Assembly (NCBI GenBank): GCA_051294375.1
Contig: CM119269.1
Span: 16,575,818-16,639,817, forward strand
Direction of reading: 5' to 3'
Length of the DNA stretch: 64,000 nt
Source: Paraspadella gotoi
Taxonomy: Eukaryota; Chaetognatha
A program made the translations under genes and the position numbers. This document shows positions 45,001-56,100 of the stretch, piece by piece; positions within the stretch are counted from its first letter, which is position 1, and each line of letters opens with the position of its first letter. The notes under the pieces were generated by a model. It was not told the origin of the DNA, made no database searches, and saw only the letters and a program-made list of their open reading frames with translations.

Positions 45001-47606
45001 GTGGCGGTATATTCACACTTCCTCACATCCACCATCATTCAGCCAATCCCATTGGCTCAGAGTTGTGTTCCATCCAGTCATAACGACTTCCCTCTGCGAT
45101 GGCGAAGCGAGACCATCCTAGGGTAACCGCGCCAGTGACAGGTGGCGTCACGGAGGGTCGGAATCCCCCAAAGCCAACAGTGGGCATCACAAGAAACCCG
45201 GCTGTTGCCATAATACGCGAATTAATTTCACTAAAAATCTCAACAATGACAATGAGAAGCAGAATAGTTTATTTTAATTTTTTTTACATCATAATATTTA
45301 AAGAATTGAGTAATAGACTATGTGCAGACAGACCGAACGACCAAAAATGAATTATCGAGGTGCTCCCAAATCGCGACAACTAATAACCAATAATAAAGAA
45401 ACCAAACGAGACACTACTTATTTTATTATTTTACTTAATTAAATTATTATTTTTGTCACTTATGAAATCATAGACCGTAGAGTCCCTATATAATAAATAT
45501 AATCGGCTTCTCTCTCACCTGAAAATTTCGTTGCCGATTGGAATATGGGTGAAGTGAGGGAAGGGACCCGGAGCCTGCGCGGAACATGGCCCGAGAGGCT
45601 GATGAAGAGATTATTGAGCCCAATTCGGGGGAATCATTGCAAAAGCCGCTATGAGAGGAGCATCGGCTGCCGTCGGGGCGCCATCCTCTGGGACCGAGAC
45701 GACGCGAGATGTCGTCCTCGGAATTAGTTCGCGCCGCCTTTCTCCGCGACGCCACGAATCGGTAAAGAATGCCCAGCAGCACCAGGGCGATGAGAAACAT
45801 TATCAGTAGCAGCGCGGCCCCGGTCGGCGACGTGAACCACAGCACCGCGGCTCCAGGCGGCGGCGACACCACCATCGCCTTTTTGCGCGAACATCCTTCG
45901 CGACCGCACGTTATTTCGGGCTTCCGAATTTCGAAGGATGTGTGGTATAGAACGCTCCACATAGAATAAGCGCCGATTTGACGAATCTGAAACTCAACGA
46001 TGACTTTAGGGTAGACGAACCTTTCGGTGACAACGATCTTGTAGACGAACTTAAAGAGATTGCGAGACCGAGGGAGGTTTATCGTATTGTAGGCTGGAAT
46101 TCGGATAGACTCGTTTATCATGTGCTTAACGTCCTCAGAATAGGTGACCAAAATCATTTTTTTCAAATCCCCCGAGGAGACCTTCGGGAAACGGTCAATC
46201 TCGCAACGAATCTCCGGCACCCCAAATTTGTCCGCCGCACGCACGCAGACAGCTCGAGCCGGGTAGTGCAACGAGTCCAACCGCAAATCCGCTGTCATTG
46301 TCTTCTTCGAAACGGGGTTGGTGGCGCTGCAAACGACTTTCTCGCCAAAATCTTCCCGTCCCGGCACGTAGCGACATTGATAGTGCGGAGGCGCGCGCCG
46401 GCACGTCTTACCATAGGGCAGTGTCCAATTAATACGCGCTTGCGGTTCCGATTCAAAGCTGGAACAGAGGAGGAAAACGTCGCCGCCCGCTCTGAGGACG
46501 TTGTCGGCCGTGGCGTACTCGATGCGCGGCGACGAGGGCCCAAAAGCTATCTTGACAGTTTTGCGCGTCTTCAAAGAAGTCGGAAGCAGGGGCGATTTGA
46601 CGCGACACTCGTACACAATCCCAGGAAAGTTATTTGTCATCTCATTAGTAACAGAGAAAGTCTTGACCGCGACATAGGGGTGAACGTTTCGCGCGTTGTC
46701 GGAACTGATCGTCTTTTTCGATGGAGGATTTCCGACTCGTCCGGTGACGCAGGTGACGGTGAGATTCTTGCCATAACTTACCCAAAAATCGCCGCCGTGT
46801 TCGACCACGTTGTCAGGAGAAAAGGAAACGACCGGAGGAGAGGGAGGGTAAAGAATGTTAAGAGTTGCGCCGGCTTGGATAGAAGAGTTGCGCATCAGCG
46901 GATTCTCAGCGGTGCAGCGCAGCATGGCGCCCTGATGCAGTTTGTGACGGGGAACGAATTGGAAGGTGGCTATTTCGCCACCCTCACCATCCGGTGACGG
47001 GAATAAGAATGTCGTGTTGATGACACGGAGAGCCTTTCCGTTTTCGTTGGATAAAATCCACTGGACGAGACTTCTCGGAACTGCACCGTAAAAGGTGCAG
47101 GTTAGGTTAGTCGCGACGCCTTCTTTGACGTCAACAAGCGCAGAGTTCTGCTCCTTTAGCAAATTCTCACCATAAGCCGAAAACGGTCCCGAAGCTCTCG
47201 ACGGGGCTCGGAGGCGAGTTAGATTGACGATGTTGCCGATCTCCATTCGATCTGAAATCGCAACGCAGGAGAATTCTACGCTCGGACTATTTTCAAAGTC
47301 TAGCGACTTCAAGCTGAGCCTAAATGATACGGGATCGACGGCATATCCTTTGGCGGGGGGAAGCATCTCCGTCATCCAAAAAGAATACACTTGTCGCGGA
47401 TGGGACGAGCCTTGTAAGCGCTTTCGCCAGATGACTTGAACGGCCTCGTAATCTGGCGATTGGCCAATTCGTTCGCTAATATCCTCCAGGGCGGTGCAGT
47501 CGAGATCGACTGGGTCTCCTTCTTCGGCGAAGAGGCGTACGCCGGAGAGGCTCGTCGACGGCAGGGAGAGCAAGATTCCGTAAAATAGTGTAAGCGATGA
47601 AATCAT
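40183..47606 (-). CDS. Ig-domain receptor tyrosine kinase (FGFR/VEGFR-like)
   Basis: Three coding exons: 47606-45519, 41164-40717 and 40652-40183, phases 0 and 1, giving 1001 residues. Visible in the sequence: a signal peptide (1-21); four Ig-like domains with cysteine pairs at about 37/114, 170/231, 286/334 and 381/426; a less clear membrane-proximal region; a membrane helix (about 595-618) and a basic stop-transfer. The kinase domain has GDGEYG (712-717), VAVK lysine 739, HRDLAARN (835-842), DFG (856-858), one activation-loop tyrosine (869), WMAPE and DVWSFGVLLWEI. All catalytic residues are present, so it should be active. Family knowledge: such receptors dimerise on ligand binding and phosphorylate tyrosines. 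The kinase is closest in feel to FGFR/VEGFR but lacks a kinase insert. The first intron (4.35 kb) hosts the DIRS-like element and a SINE-like repeat. The exact class and ligand are unknown. Confidence 0.9.
42433..42599 (+). repeat. Three tandem repeats of about 59 bp in the element leader
   Basis: Units begin GGAGGGAAGAGCC..GACTCGGCCC and carry CTTTCGCTTGCCC, CTCTCGTTTGCCC and CCCTTGTTTGTCC. They lie between the left terminal repeat and the gag start. Confidence 0.8.
42650..44052 (+). CDS. Gag-like protein of the DIRS-like element, apparently spliced and frameshifted
   Basis: Exon 1 is 42650-42847, starting MSLPPPPSPPPP and ending TCGGCG before GTGAGT. An intron 42848-42996 ends in TTGTTACAG. 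The frame then stays open from 42997 to 44052, through the internal complementary region. From about 43880 the likely authentic reading moves to another frame (to 44362), where FFFGDRSTDVTQAF is followed by an Arg/Pro-rich basic tail, as in DIRS Gag proteins. One frameshift is therefore inferred. The protein is expected to bind the element RNA. No zinc knuckle was seen. The family assignment rests on layout and general Gag character, not on a search. Confidence 0.45.
45016..45214 (+). repeat. SINE-like dispersed repeat, copy 1
   Basis: Shares its whole length with 56489-56729. Common stretches are CCTCACATCCA, TTCAGCCAAT, GGTAACCGCGCCAGTGACAG, GAGGGTCGGAA and GGCTGTTGCCATAAT. Weak pol III box-like motifs are present (TGGCGAAGCGAG and GGGTCGGAATCC, about 45 bp apart). 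It sits in the large intron of the receptor kinase gene. It could equally be a non-autonomous DNA transposon. Confidence 0.7.
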
Positions 47607-47706
47607 TTTAGCTATTTTTGAAACCGAGTTAATACATCGAGCGGAAAAGAAACGTCACTCTTTTTTCTCAGATTCGGTCCTGCCTTTCGACATCGATCTG
47701 TATCGA

Positions 47707-47711
47707 TCACA

Positions 47712-47755
<44 letters not shown>
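47707..47755. repeat. CT array upstream of the receptor kinase gene
   Basis: Pure CT array about 100 bp upstream of the start codon at 47606. On the transcribed (minus) strand it reads GA, like GAGA-type promoter tracts. A regulatory role is speculation. Confidence 0.8.
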
Positions 47756-47756
<1 letters not shown>

Positions 47757-48539
47757 GTTACCCCGAACTACAATCGAATAATCACCGTGGATGTCAAAAT
47801 CGAATTCTGGGCAAAGTCACCGTATTGGCTATCTGCTGCGAATGTGTATTTGCAGGAGAGAGATAGAGAGAGAGAGAGAAATCATGATTTTTCCACCCCT
47901 AATCGATGAAGAGAGACAGACCAACAGCGAAACAGAAAAAAACCCGCATGAAAATGAGCCGAAGTCGAGGGGACTCTCGAATCCCCTGGCGATTAATATT
48001 TCGGGGTCGAGCAACGACAGCGCGAAAAATTATCTGTGATTTTTAATGCCTGATGACCGGCGAGAAAATTATCACCGTCTTCAATGTAGCAGGTTGCCAG
48101 CGGTCGGGTTTCGATACCGGCAATCTCGTCATGATTAAAATTCTAAAATATGAAAAAATAACTATTTCAAAGACCTTGATTGAGTTTTCTGGTGGGAAAG
48201 AAATATTCATTATGAAATTTAAGAGCTATGCGAACGATAACTATCTACATACATATCTATTAACGAAAGCTAACTATTAAAATTGCAAAATTACATGTTT
48301 CACTATTTTAAGTAGTGTGGCAGTTATTATAATATTCATTAAAATATAATTACAAATTCTATATTTTTTTTAAATTCTTATTATTATTATTATTATTATT
48401 TTTTTTTTTTATTACTTTTTTTTATCTACTTCTAATAAGATTTTACCGTAATATTTTTACCGTAATAATTTTTTTTACCAACTCTCGATCCAAATTGTCG
48501 GGAGACTAACTTAATTATAATAAATTCAGGTTTCCTAAA
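47756..48539. other. Intergenic sequence upstream of the receptor kinase
   Basis: Unique sequence with a small GA tract (47858-47880) and AT-rich remainder, including an ATT run near 48380-48400. No gene is supported. The promoter of the receptor kinase probably lies here. Confidence 0.4.
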
Positions 48540-49377
48540 GCTGAAAATAAAAAGTATTTACAAAATTTGCCTCATTTAGCTAATGGTCTAAAAAAATTTT
48601 TTTAGGAGAAATATGAATAATTTTACAAATGGTGAGATAAATTTTAGCAATTATATAAACTATCTTATGAATAAATAATAAATTACTAATCTATACTTAT
48701 TTTTTTACTAATATAGTAGCCCAGACAGTTTATTTTGCATTTAGTATAACCTATGTATAATATTAAAATGTCAAAATATTTGTTTTTAATTTTTAAAACT
48801 TCTTAGAACTTGTTCATAAAAAAGATAAAAAAAAATTTAATTCTTTTTTAAGAAATATTTTATTTAGTAAGTTGAAATTACAAAAAATATTTTCAAGGTT
48901 AAAATAAAAAACCAGTATTTTAAATAACTTTTTGTAACAAAGCAAATTCGGTTTTAGAATTTCAAAATTTCAATTTTAAAATTTTAGCCATCATATACTT
49001 AATATTGTAAATATAGCTTACTTGTGCACAATGTATAAAATAAATTTACTAATATATTTTTATAAGTTTTTATTCCTTATTGGGTTACTTTTACTTTCGC
49101 CGACCGGGGTTAAGGAGGGGTTAGGGTTAAGGGTGGTTTAAACGTGGTTTAGGATTAAAGGTGGTTAGGGTTATGAGGGTTTAGGGTAATTAGGTAATAT
49201 TTTTTTAAATTTAAAAAAAATAAGTATTTTTAAATGTTTTTTTATAAGCAGACAAAACCGCGGTCGGCGAAAGTAAAATTTAGCCCATTATTGATTATTA
49301 TACCAAATTTAAATTTTATAAAATTTTATCATTTTCACCTAAATCATTTAGGTAAAAATGATAAAATTTTATAAAAT
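48540..49377. repeat. AT-rich dispersed repeat, copy B, with nested insert
   Basis: Counterpart of 38460-39440, interrupted at 49077-49292 by a small inverted-repeat element. It ends in a 65-bp near-perfect palindrome (49313-49377; arms of 32 bases, one mismatch) whose left arm contains the terminus seen in copy A. Confidence 0.6.
49077..49292. mobile_element. MITE-like element with telomere-like interior
   Basis: About 216 bp with imperfect terminal inverted repeats of about 33 bp: 49077-49109 contains TTTTACTTTCGCCGACCG, and 49258-49292 its complement. The interior holds many GGGTTA/TTAGGG-like units (GGGGTTAGGGTTAAGGG, GGTTAGGGTT, GGGTTTAGGG). It interrupts copy B relative to copy A of the AT-rich repeat, which supports insertion. 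Confidence 0.5.
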
Positions 49378-50075
49378 ATAAATGCAAACACCAAGTTACT
49401 TCAAAAAAGATAATTTTCACCTCAGTAGACATTGGTCAAAGGTTGGATATTATTAATACTATTAGTAATTAAAGTTTGCATCTAACTCTCTAGACTTGCA
49501 ACAGTTGATTGGAAAAGAATTTTTTATTATTTAAAATCAAAAGTAATACTGTAATTAAAACGTAATTAAAACAAAAGTGAGTTGGAAAATGAAACCAAAT
49601 TTTACAAGCCAACTTTCTCCACTCATTGTCAAGCCATATCTTAACTGATCAATATAAAATTTTAACACAAATAGTTTTAGTATTTTCTACTCGAACTGAA
49701 TTTTAAAATCACTGAAATAACCACTGGTTTGCAAATGACAGCGTATTTCTACCGGGGCTTGTAAAATTGTCTCCATGTATTATTTAAAAAAAAAGTTTAA
49801 AAAAAAAAAGTTAAAAAAAAAAAAAGAATCTCTCGTCACATGAAGGGCGTAATAATTTAGGTATTGTTGTGAATAGTATTTACTTTTTCTAGCTTCTCAT
49901 GATTTCATGAAATTTAAAAGACATTGACAAATTTACTTGCTTTTTACACCATTTTCGAGGCATAACCATGACAGAGTCGGTCAAGCTAAGTTTTAATAAA
50001 GTTTCTTTAAAAGTCGTTTTGAACAAAAACTGCAACAAAATAGAAATCGTGCATGAGATGGAAAAAAATGACTGT
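49378..50075. other. 3' flank of the SWT1 gene
   Basis: AT-rich, with poly-A runs near 49788-49825 and no coding frame. It is expected to include the 3' untranslated region of the gene on the minus strand. Confidence 0.4.
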
Positions 50076-52918
50076 TTAATCTCTAAACAACAACAACAAC
50101 GCCTCGAATTCTCTTAGTTGACGGGCACCTCTCTGCGTCAACTCAAAATTTTCGACGCCTGAGGAAATGAAGGCGAGTATGTTGTCGGCTGTCAACCGGT
50201 GCATTGGACAAGTCCGAAGCCGCCCGACGATTGAGCATGTCTCGGGCCAATTCACGGATATTAAATTCAGGCCATGAAAAAGAAGGTAGAGTGAGTTTCG
50301 GACCGCGGCAGCGTCCGGTCGACGAAGGTTGTCTCGACCGGGAGAGAGGAGTACTTCGAGCGAAGAAGCCAGCTCTTTCGTGAAATGGCGAATCAACGAA
50401 ATGAGCATCGCGTCGTCCTTGAGAATCGATTTCCGGGAGACGAGATCGTTAAGAGCAACCCAGAGTTGATCGAAAATAGAAAAAACGCTGTTAGAGTCTG
50501 AAGCGGTCGATCCGATGTTGGGGCAAATCGATTCCAGGAAGGATATTCTCTCCAGTGTAGGACTACTTGAATTAGATGGTCGATGAACGATCGTTAAAAT
50601 GTCGACGAAGATCCCTAGACGTTCGCGCAAAGCGGATGCGTCGAAAGACTTATCAATCGACGTCAAAAAGCTTAAAACGTTTTTAAATTTATCCTGGTTG
50701 TGCCGACCAAAGGCATAGCCAAAAACAGCCATCCAATGCTTTTCAAAGCATTTGTCTACGTCGCTTAAATCCCTCCAAAGGAAAGGAGGGCCATCTACTT
50801 CCGGTTTACTTATAACTATGTCCCACCAAAGTTTCTCACCGTAAGCCAGTAGAAATTCGCGATGGATGACCGCAGAAAATGCGATGAGTGCGCACGCGCG
50901 AAACTCGGCGTAAATTATTTGCATAGCGTCGTCCTCCGAATCATAATAAAGACTCAGAAAAATTTCGTAGATTTTGGAGGAATGATCCGCTAGTTTTTTC
51001 TCTGTTTCGGATGAAAAATTATCGATCTTCTCAGGAATAGTGACGGCGGGTTTAATTGCGTTTTTAGAAGGCAATAGGTGTTGCAAATTTTTGTTAACCG
51101 ACGTTGTCAAATTCGGAGCGGTTGTGACCCTCTTGGCACAGAGGGAATTAGGAATAAGTTCCCGATTTTTTAGCGTCATCATCATATCTTTGAAATCACA
51201 AGAGACCAATTTAAATGATCCTGCCTTGTTCCGCATGTTTATGTCGTTCGACACCAGCAAAACCTTCGAGGACTGAGCCAAGTCGACGGCGACGTTGAGA
51301 ATCTTGTCGTCGTTTGTGCCAAGTTCGAAATGTCTGTGCCTGTCTCTAAACTCGGCGCCATTCTCGAGCAAGGTCCGCGACTTTAGCACCGGATCGGAAA
51401 TCCACCGATTGATTCCACGAACGGCCAGACGCGCCTTTTTCTGTAACTCGAAAGTGGAGGATGACGCCTTACCAGCCTTTAGACCATCCAGTTCTTGGAG
51501 GACGATCCAAGGTAAAAATAAGGCAAACTCTGAATGGAGATTGGAGAGAGTTTTAATATTATGCAAATTAATTAAAATATTTGCAAAATATTTATAAGCT
51601 ACGATTCAAACAACAACAAAAAAAAAAATTTCAGAGTCATGATTTTGGTAGGATTAGATTCAATTGATAGCTGAGAATAGATTCGGTCTTTGCATACCAG
51701 AAGAAAATTGAAACTTAGTAGAAATAATAATTTATTCATAATGAAATAGCACAGTACTTCGAAGACTTCTGTCTTCCTCTAAGGTGCAAACATAAAATGA
51801 AAAAAAAACTTAGAGGAAGACAGAAGTCTTCGAAGTACTGTGCTAATTAATTATGAATAAATTATTATTTCTACTAAGTTTCAATTTTCTTCTGGTATGC
51901 AAAGACCGAATCTATTCTCAGCTATCAATCAAAAAAAAATCTTCCGTCTATATCCTTGTCGAATTATATTTTATTTATATTTACAAATCCTCATTCTGAC
52001 AAACCGGCCAAAACATAACTTACCATTATCTTTATTTTCATTCCACTTGTTTAAAGCAGGAAAATTTGAGATGTAAACGCACGTGTCCACGACGACGAAA
52101 GCGTCAATATCGTTTAATGACAAATCGACGCAACGTGCAGGATCGAGAAAGGAAACTTCTTCCTTCAAACTCAACTCATTGAAGACAGGGCGCATGTAAA
52201 CGTCTTCCATCACCGGCAGGTCTTCCCATTCCATTTTTTCGACATCCTCCTGCGAAGTCGTTGCTGGTTCAATGAAAGCCTCGCGGTCGGGCATTTCTGC
52301 GGAGGATCTTCTGCCGATCGATGGTCTCTCAGCTTCTTTGGAAGATCGACGTCGCATAGCGATAAGGCGTCTGAGCTTGGTGTCCGTCTCATTTTTCGGG
52401 CGTTTCGACAAAACCGCCAGTTTCGATCCCGCTTTCTCCTTAGACGCAACTAGAGTTTCTTTCTTGTCGGCACTAATACCTTCTTTGCTTTGGCGCGACT
52501 TTGAAACTTCATGAGAATCGACTTTTCCACGGGATTTGAGAGCACCGTGATTTTTCGATTTTTTACAGGCAGGAGATATAGGTCTTTCTTTGTCGTCATC
52601 ATTCAGGTTACGTTTTGGACGCGGAAGACGACGCTGTTGTTCTTTAGAGTTTTTTGATATATCAACGGAAGGACGGTTTGCGTTTACATCTTTCTTTCGG
52701 CCAACAGATTTTCGAGACTTGAACTTCGAAGTTTCAGGGTCTCGGTTTTTGGTATTAGATTTTTGATCGGCCCAAATCTTTTCGTTGGTGAAACGGTTAA
52801 AAAAGTAAAAGCGCCCAGGATTGGTCTTCGATTCATGGCGCGACCAGGCATCGCTCGACCGGTCTGACGACTCCCCCCGCGACAAAGTCAAAGGACGACC
52901 ATCGATGTTTTTCGCCAT
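50076..52918 (-). CDS. SWT1: SWT1-like endoribonuclease (WW-like and PIN domains)
   Basis: Two exons, 52918-52024 and 51529-50076, joined in phase 1, giving 782 residues. The N-terminus has a WW-like motif (W25..FYFFN..W49, without the usual proline), followed by a long basic, Ser/Lys-rich linker. The PIN nuclease domain follows: VVVDTCVYISN with Asp278, PWIVLQELDGLK with Glu311, Asp372-Asp373, and VLLVSND with Asp394, the acidic metal-binding set. The C-terminal half is mostly helical. Known of the family: Swt1 in yeast works in nuclear mRNP quality control, removing aberrant mRNPs at the nuclear pore. The intron falls inside the PIN domain and contains a large hairpin. The start lies only 182 bp after the stop of the upstream BTB-ZF gene. 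A TTTAG acceptor-like site lies 16 bases before the ATG. Confidence 0.88.
51664..51928. repeat. Large hairpin (120-bp arms) in the SWT1 intron
   Basis: Left arm 51664-51783 and right arm 51809-51928 are complementary except for two mismatches (near 51745-51750), with a 25-base spacer. The spacer is A-rich. It fills more than half of the intron. It could be a foldback MITE or a recent inverted duplication. Confidence 0.9.
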
Positions 52919-53100
52919 TTAAAGACGACGCGATCTAAAGATCGAAAGAAAAGGTTCTTCCTCTTCCACTAACAAAACATTGAAATAATTAAAATGTTGA
53001 AACTCATTTAATTCCCATTAAATAAAATTACTAAGGCCGAGTTAATGCACATAGTATTGTCGTTCAAAAGTGTCAAACAACAAACAACCATAAATAATAA

Positions 53101-56100
53101 CTAATATTTAACTTTCAATTCTTTAGCATCATCTTTGAAAAGAAGAATCGGCAAAGTTGCGAAGTTGTCGATTTTTTGAGAATGCCGAGTTTGAAGATGC
53201 TTCTTGAGATAACTCTTGTTGCAAATGACTCTATAGCAAACGTGACAAACGACTTGAATGTTGTAACTGCTAACTTCTTCAAAGGGAACCGCTGTTAAAT
53301 CGTCCGGCACTGGAATCATCTGGAAAAGAGTTCGATAGTGTGACTTTTTAGGCTTAAAGATTTTTGGTGGGATAGGGGGTACTTACCTTCGATCTTTTCT
53401 TCTTTTTATCAGACAACGACTTTCCTACGTATTCAGAGTCGCCGTCGTCGTTCCTGACGTCATAACCGCTCGGATTCTCAAAGTCTTCAGCCGTCAGCTC
53501 GCCCATCGTTAAGTCTTCCGGCGCCAGCTCTCCGTTTTCTGTTTCCACGGAAAAGGTTCCGTTGGTGTAGGATCCGGCGCCGTCGTCGGTGGTGCAGACA
53601 ACTGCGTCGTTATCCTCGCTAAAAACTTCCTCGACGGGCTCAACTTCCTTTTCCATTCGCGGACGCCTCCCTTGCCTACGCTGGCTCACGTGACTTCCCT
53701 GCTCGGGCGATACATCGCTTTTCGTCTCCCGACGAGACGGTGACTTCTTTGACAGCCGATCCAGTTTCTGCTGGTTACGATACTTAGCCAAGGTGTCTCG
53801 CCGTTCCTTAGCTCGAATCATATCAGCGATGTTGTTCTTTTTTTTGCCATAAACGGGTCTCCTCCTTTTCCATCCACGATCGGGTTTTATTTCGGGGACA
53901 TCAACGTCGATGGAATGCGTGGTGAAGATATGTTTGTGGATCAAATATTTAGTAAGGCCTGAAAGGGGCGAGAGAAAAAAGAAAATGTAAAAAAAAAAAC
54001 GAGATTGGTGAAAATTATTGTTCATTCACCAAAATATCTTGTCTCCTTACCAGAGTCCCCGCAAATGGGGCAGGCCACTTTTTTGTAAAGGGCTGGGATG
54101 AATCTATAGGGCACCATTGGATATATGCTCAGAATGGGGTCGGTGGGTTTAAGGATCTCGTTGTGCACACAATACGTGCAGATTTCTTGAATAGTGATAA
54201 GTGACTCGTGTTCGGCGAGAAACTTTTGCCACTTGGCCCGCTCCTCATCGTATTTCCGGTTCTCGGCGACTCGGCGCAACATCTCTAGGTGGAGTTCGTT
54301 TTCCTCGATCTGACACACATATGTCGATTCCTGTAAAAGGTAAAGAGACTAAATAAATAAAAGAAAGGAGAGAGCTTTTATTCAAGCCAACGGCAAATAC
54401 TTACGTCCACAATGTAGCTATGAACAGAGGCGAGATGCATCTTGAGCGCCATCTTGCTGCAGAGTTTCCAGCGGCAACTCTCGAAGTGGCAAAACATTCG
54501 GACCGTGGTGGGGAGCTCGTTGTAAGGAACGTACAGAAGAGGAACACCAAGGGGCTCGGCCATGTCGGAGGTCCCGTTAATTTCCCCCATCTCGTCTACG
54601 TGGTCGATCTCTGTTTCTTCGTATTCGATTTGAGAATCTTCGTAAAAATCTGGAGTGAGAAATCAGGAAAGGATACTGCAGATTAGATGAAATAAAAGAT
54701 TAAAATAAAAAGAACAAAAGGGTAAAAAAAATAAACGGAATTTAACAAGAAAAAGGATAGATGACAAACAAGGAAAGAGATATTAAAGAAAAAAATTAGA
54801 AAGAAACGAACGCATTAACAGTTTCAAACAAGACTGGTAGTATAAGATATTATCTCACCGAATGTCCCGTCATTAGGGGTGCTTTCGTCGTAGTGGTAAC
54901 TATTCTCGTAGTTATAGTCATCGACCAACTCATCTTCAACGACCTCAGAGTGCTCGATGGCTTCGTAATTCATTTCGTCGGCCAAGTCATCGTTGCTGAT
55001 CTCGTCGTCCTCGAAGCCCTGACCGCCATCGCCACCATCGTCACCATCGTCGCGGTCCTCAGCGACAAAAAGACGATCATCGTTTATTTGGCCGGCGCTG
55101 TCATCCGCGAGGGACTTGACGCTGCCAATCGTCGCCGTCAGCGGCGCCGTCAGCGGCGCCGGCGCCGTCACCGTCAAGGAAAGATTGCGTGGCTGAAAAG
55201 ATGACTAGGATTAAGATACCAAAAATAGGGAAAAGCAGGGCACTACATATTAGCAGTTACGTATCCCAAGTCAAAAGACCAACCGATTAAGGCCACTCAC
55301 CCGCCCTCTCTTTCTTCTTCGAAACGTCGCTGCCGTTAGGTTGTGCTTTGTCTTCATGTGTTTCCGATAATAGACACGATCAGCGAACTCTTGATTGCAA
55401 ATGGTGCAGGTACGGATAGAGGCGTCTTGCTTAGGGTTAACACTTTCCGGGTGCCTCGGTGGGCGAGCGGGGACGGACGCCGCGGAGGCTTCGTCGTCTC
55501 CATCCTCACGCCGGGACGCGAAGGGGTGCTCTCTTTCGATATGCCGTTTCAGAGCCCGCGTCATTGAAAAGTTTCGGGGGCAGATTTGACAAGCATAAGA
55601 CTTAGGCGGTGGAGGCGGCGAGAGGCCTAATTTCTTGCTAATCTCAATCTTGGCTTTAAGCTTTGGCTTGAAGTGAACAGAGGCCGCCCCCGAGTCCACC
55701 TCCTTTTGAGCCGACTGGCGAAATTCTTCCTTGTCGACGACCAAGATCCGCGTGGAGGGATTCTTTTCTATTTCCTCGAACCACTCCGGATGAGACGTCT
55801 TGAAGTGGGACTGGATATCGAAAGGTAATGAGGAAATAAAAAGGAAGTACTAATAATCAGCAAAGAAAGATTTATATACAGAGATTCGAAAATGGGGAAA
55901 AAACAAGATTAAAAGTAAGGGCAAATTAATAACAAGCAACGACTCACTTTGAGCAAGTATCGATTAATGTACTCCTTGTTGCAAATGGCGCAGAAGACTC
56001 GCACTGATCCACCATGGACCAAGTCGTAGGGAATCAAAAGCGGCTGATTCTCGTAGACTTTCTTTCTCCGACCGCCCCTCTTTTCTCCAGCTTCGTCGCC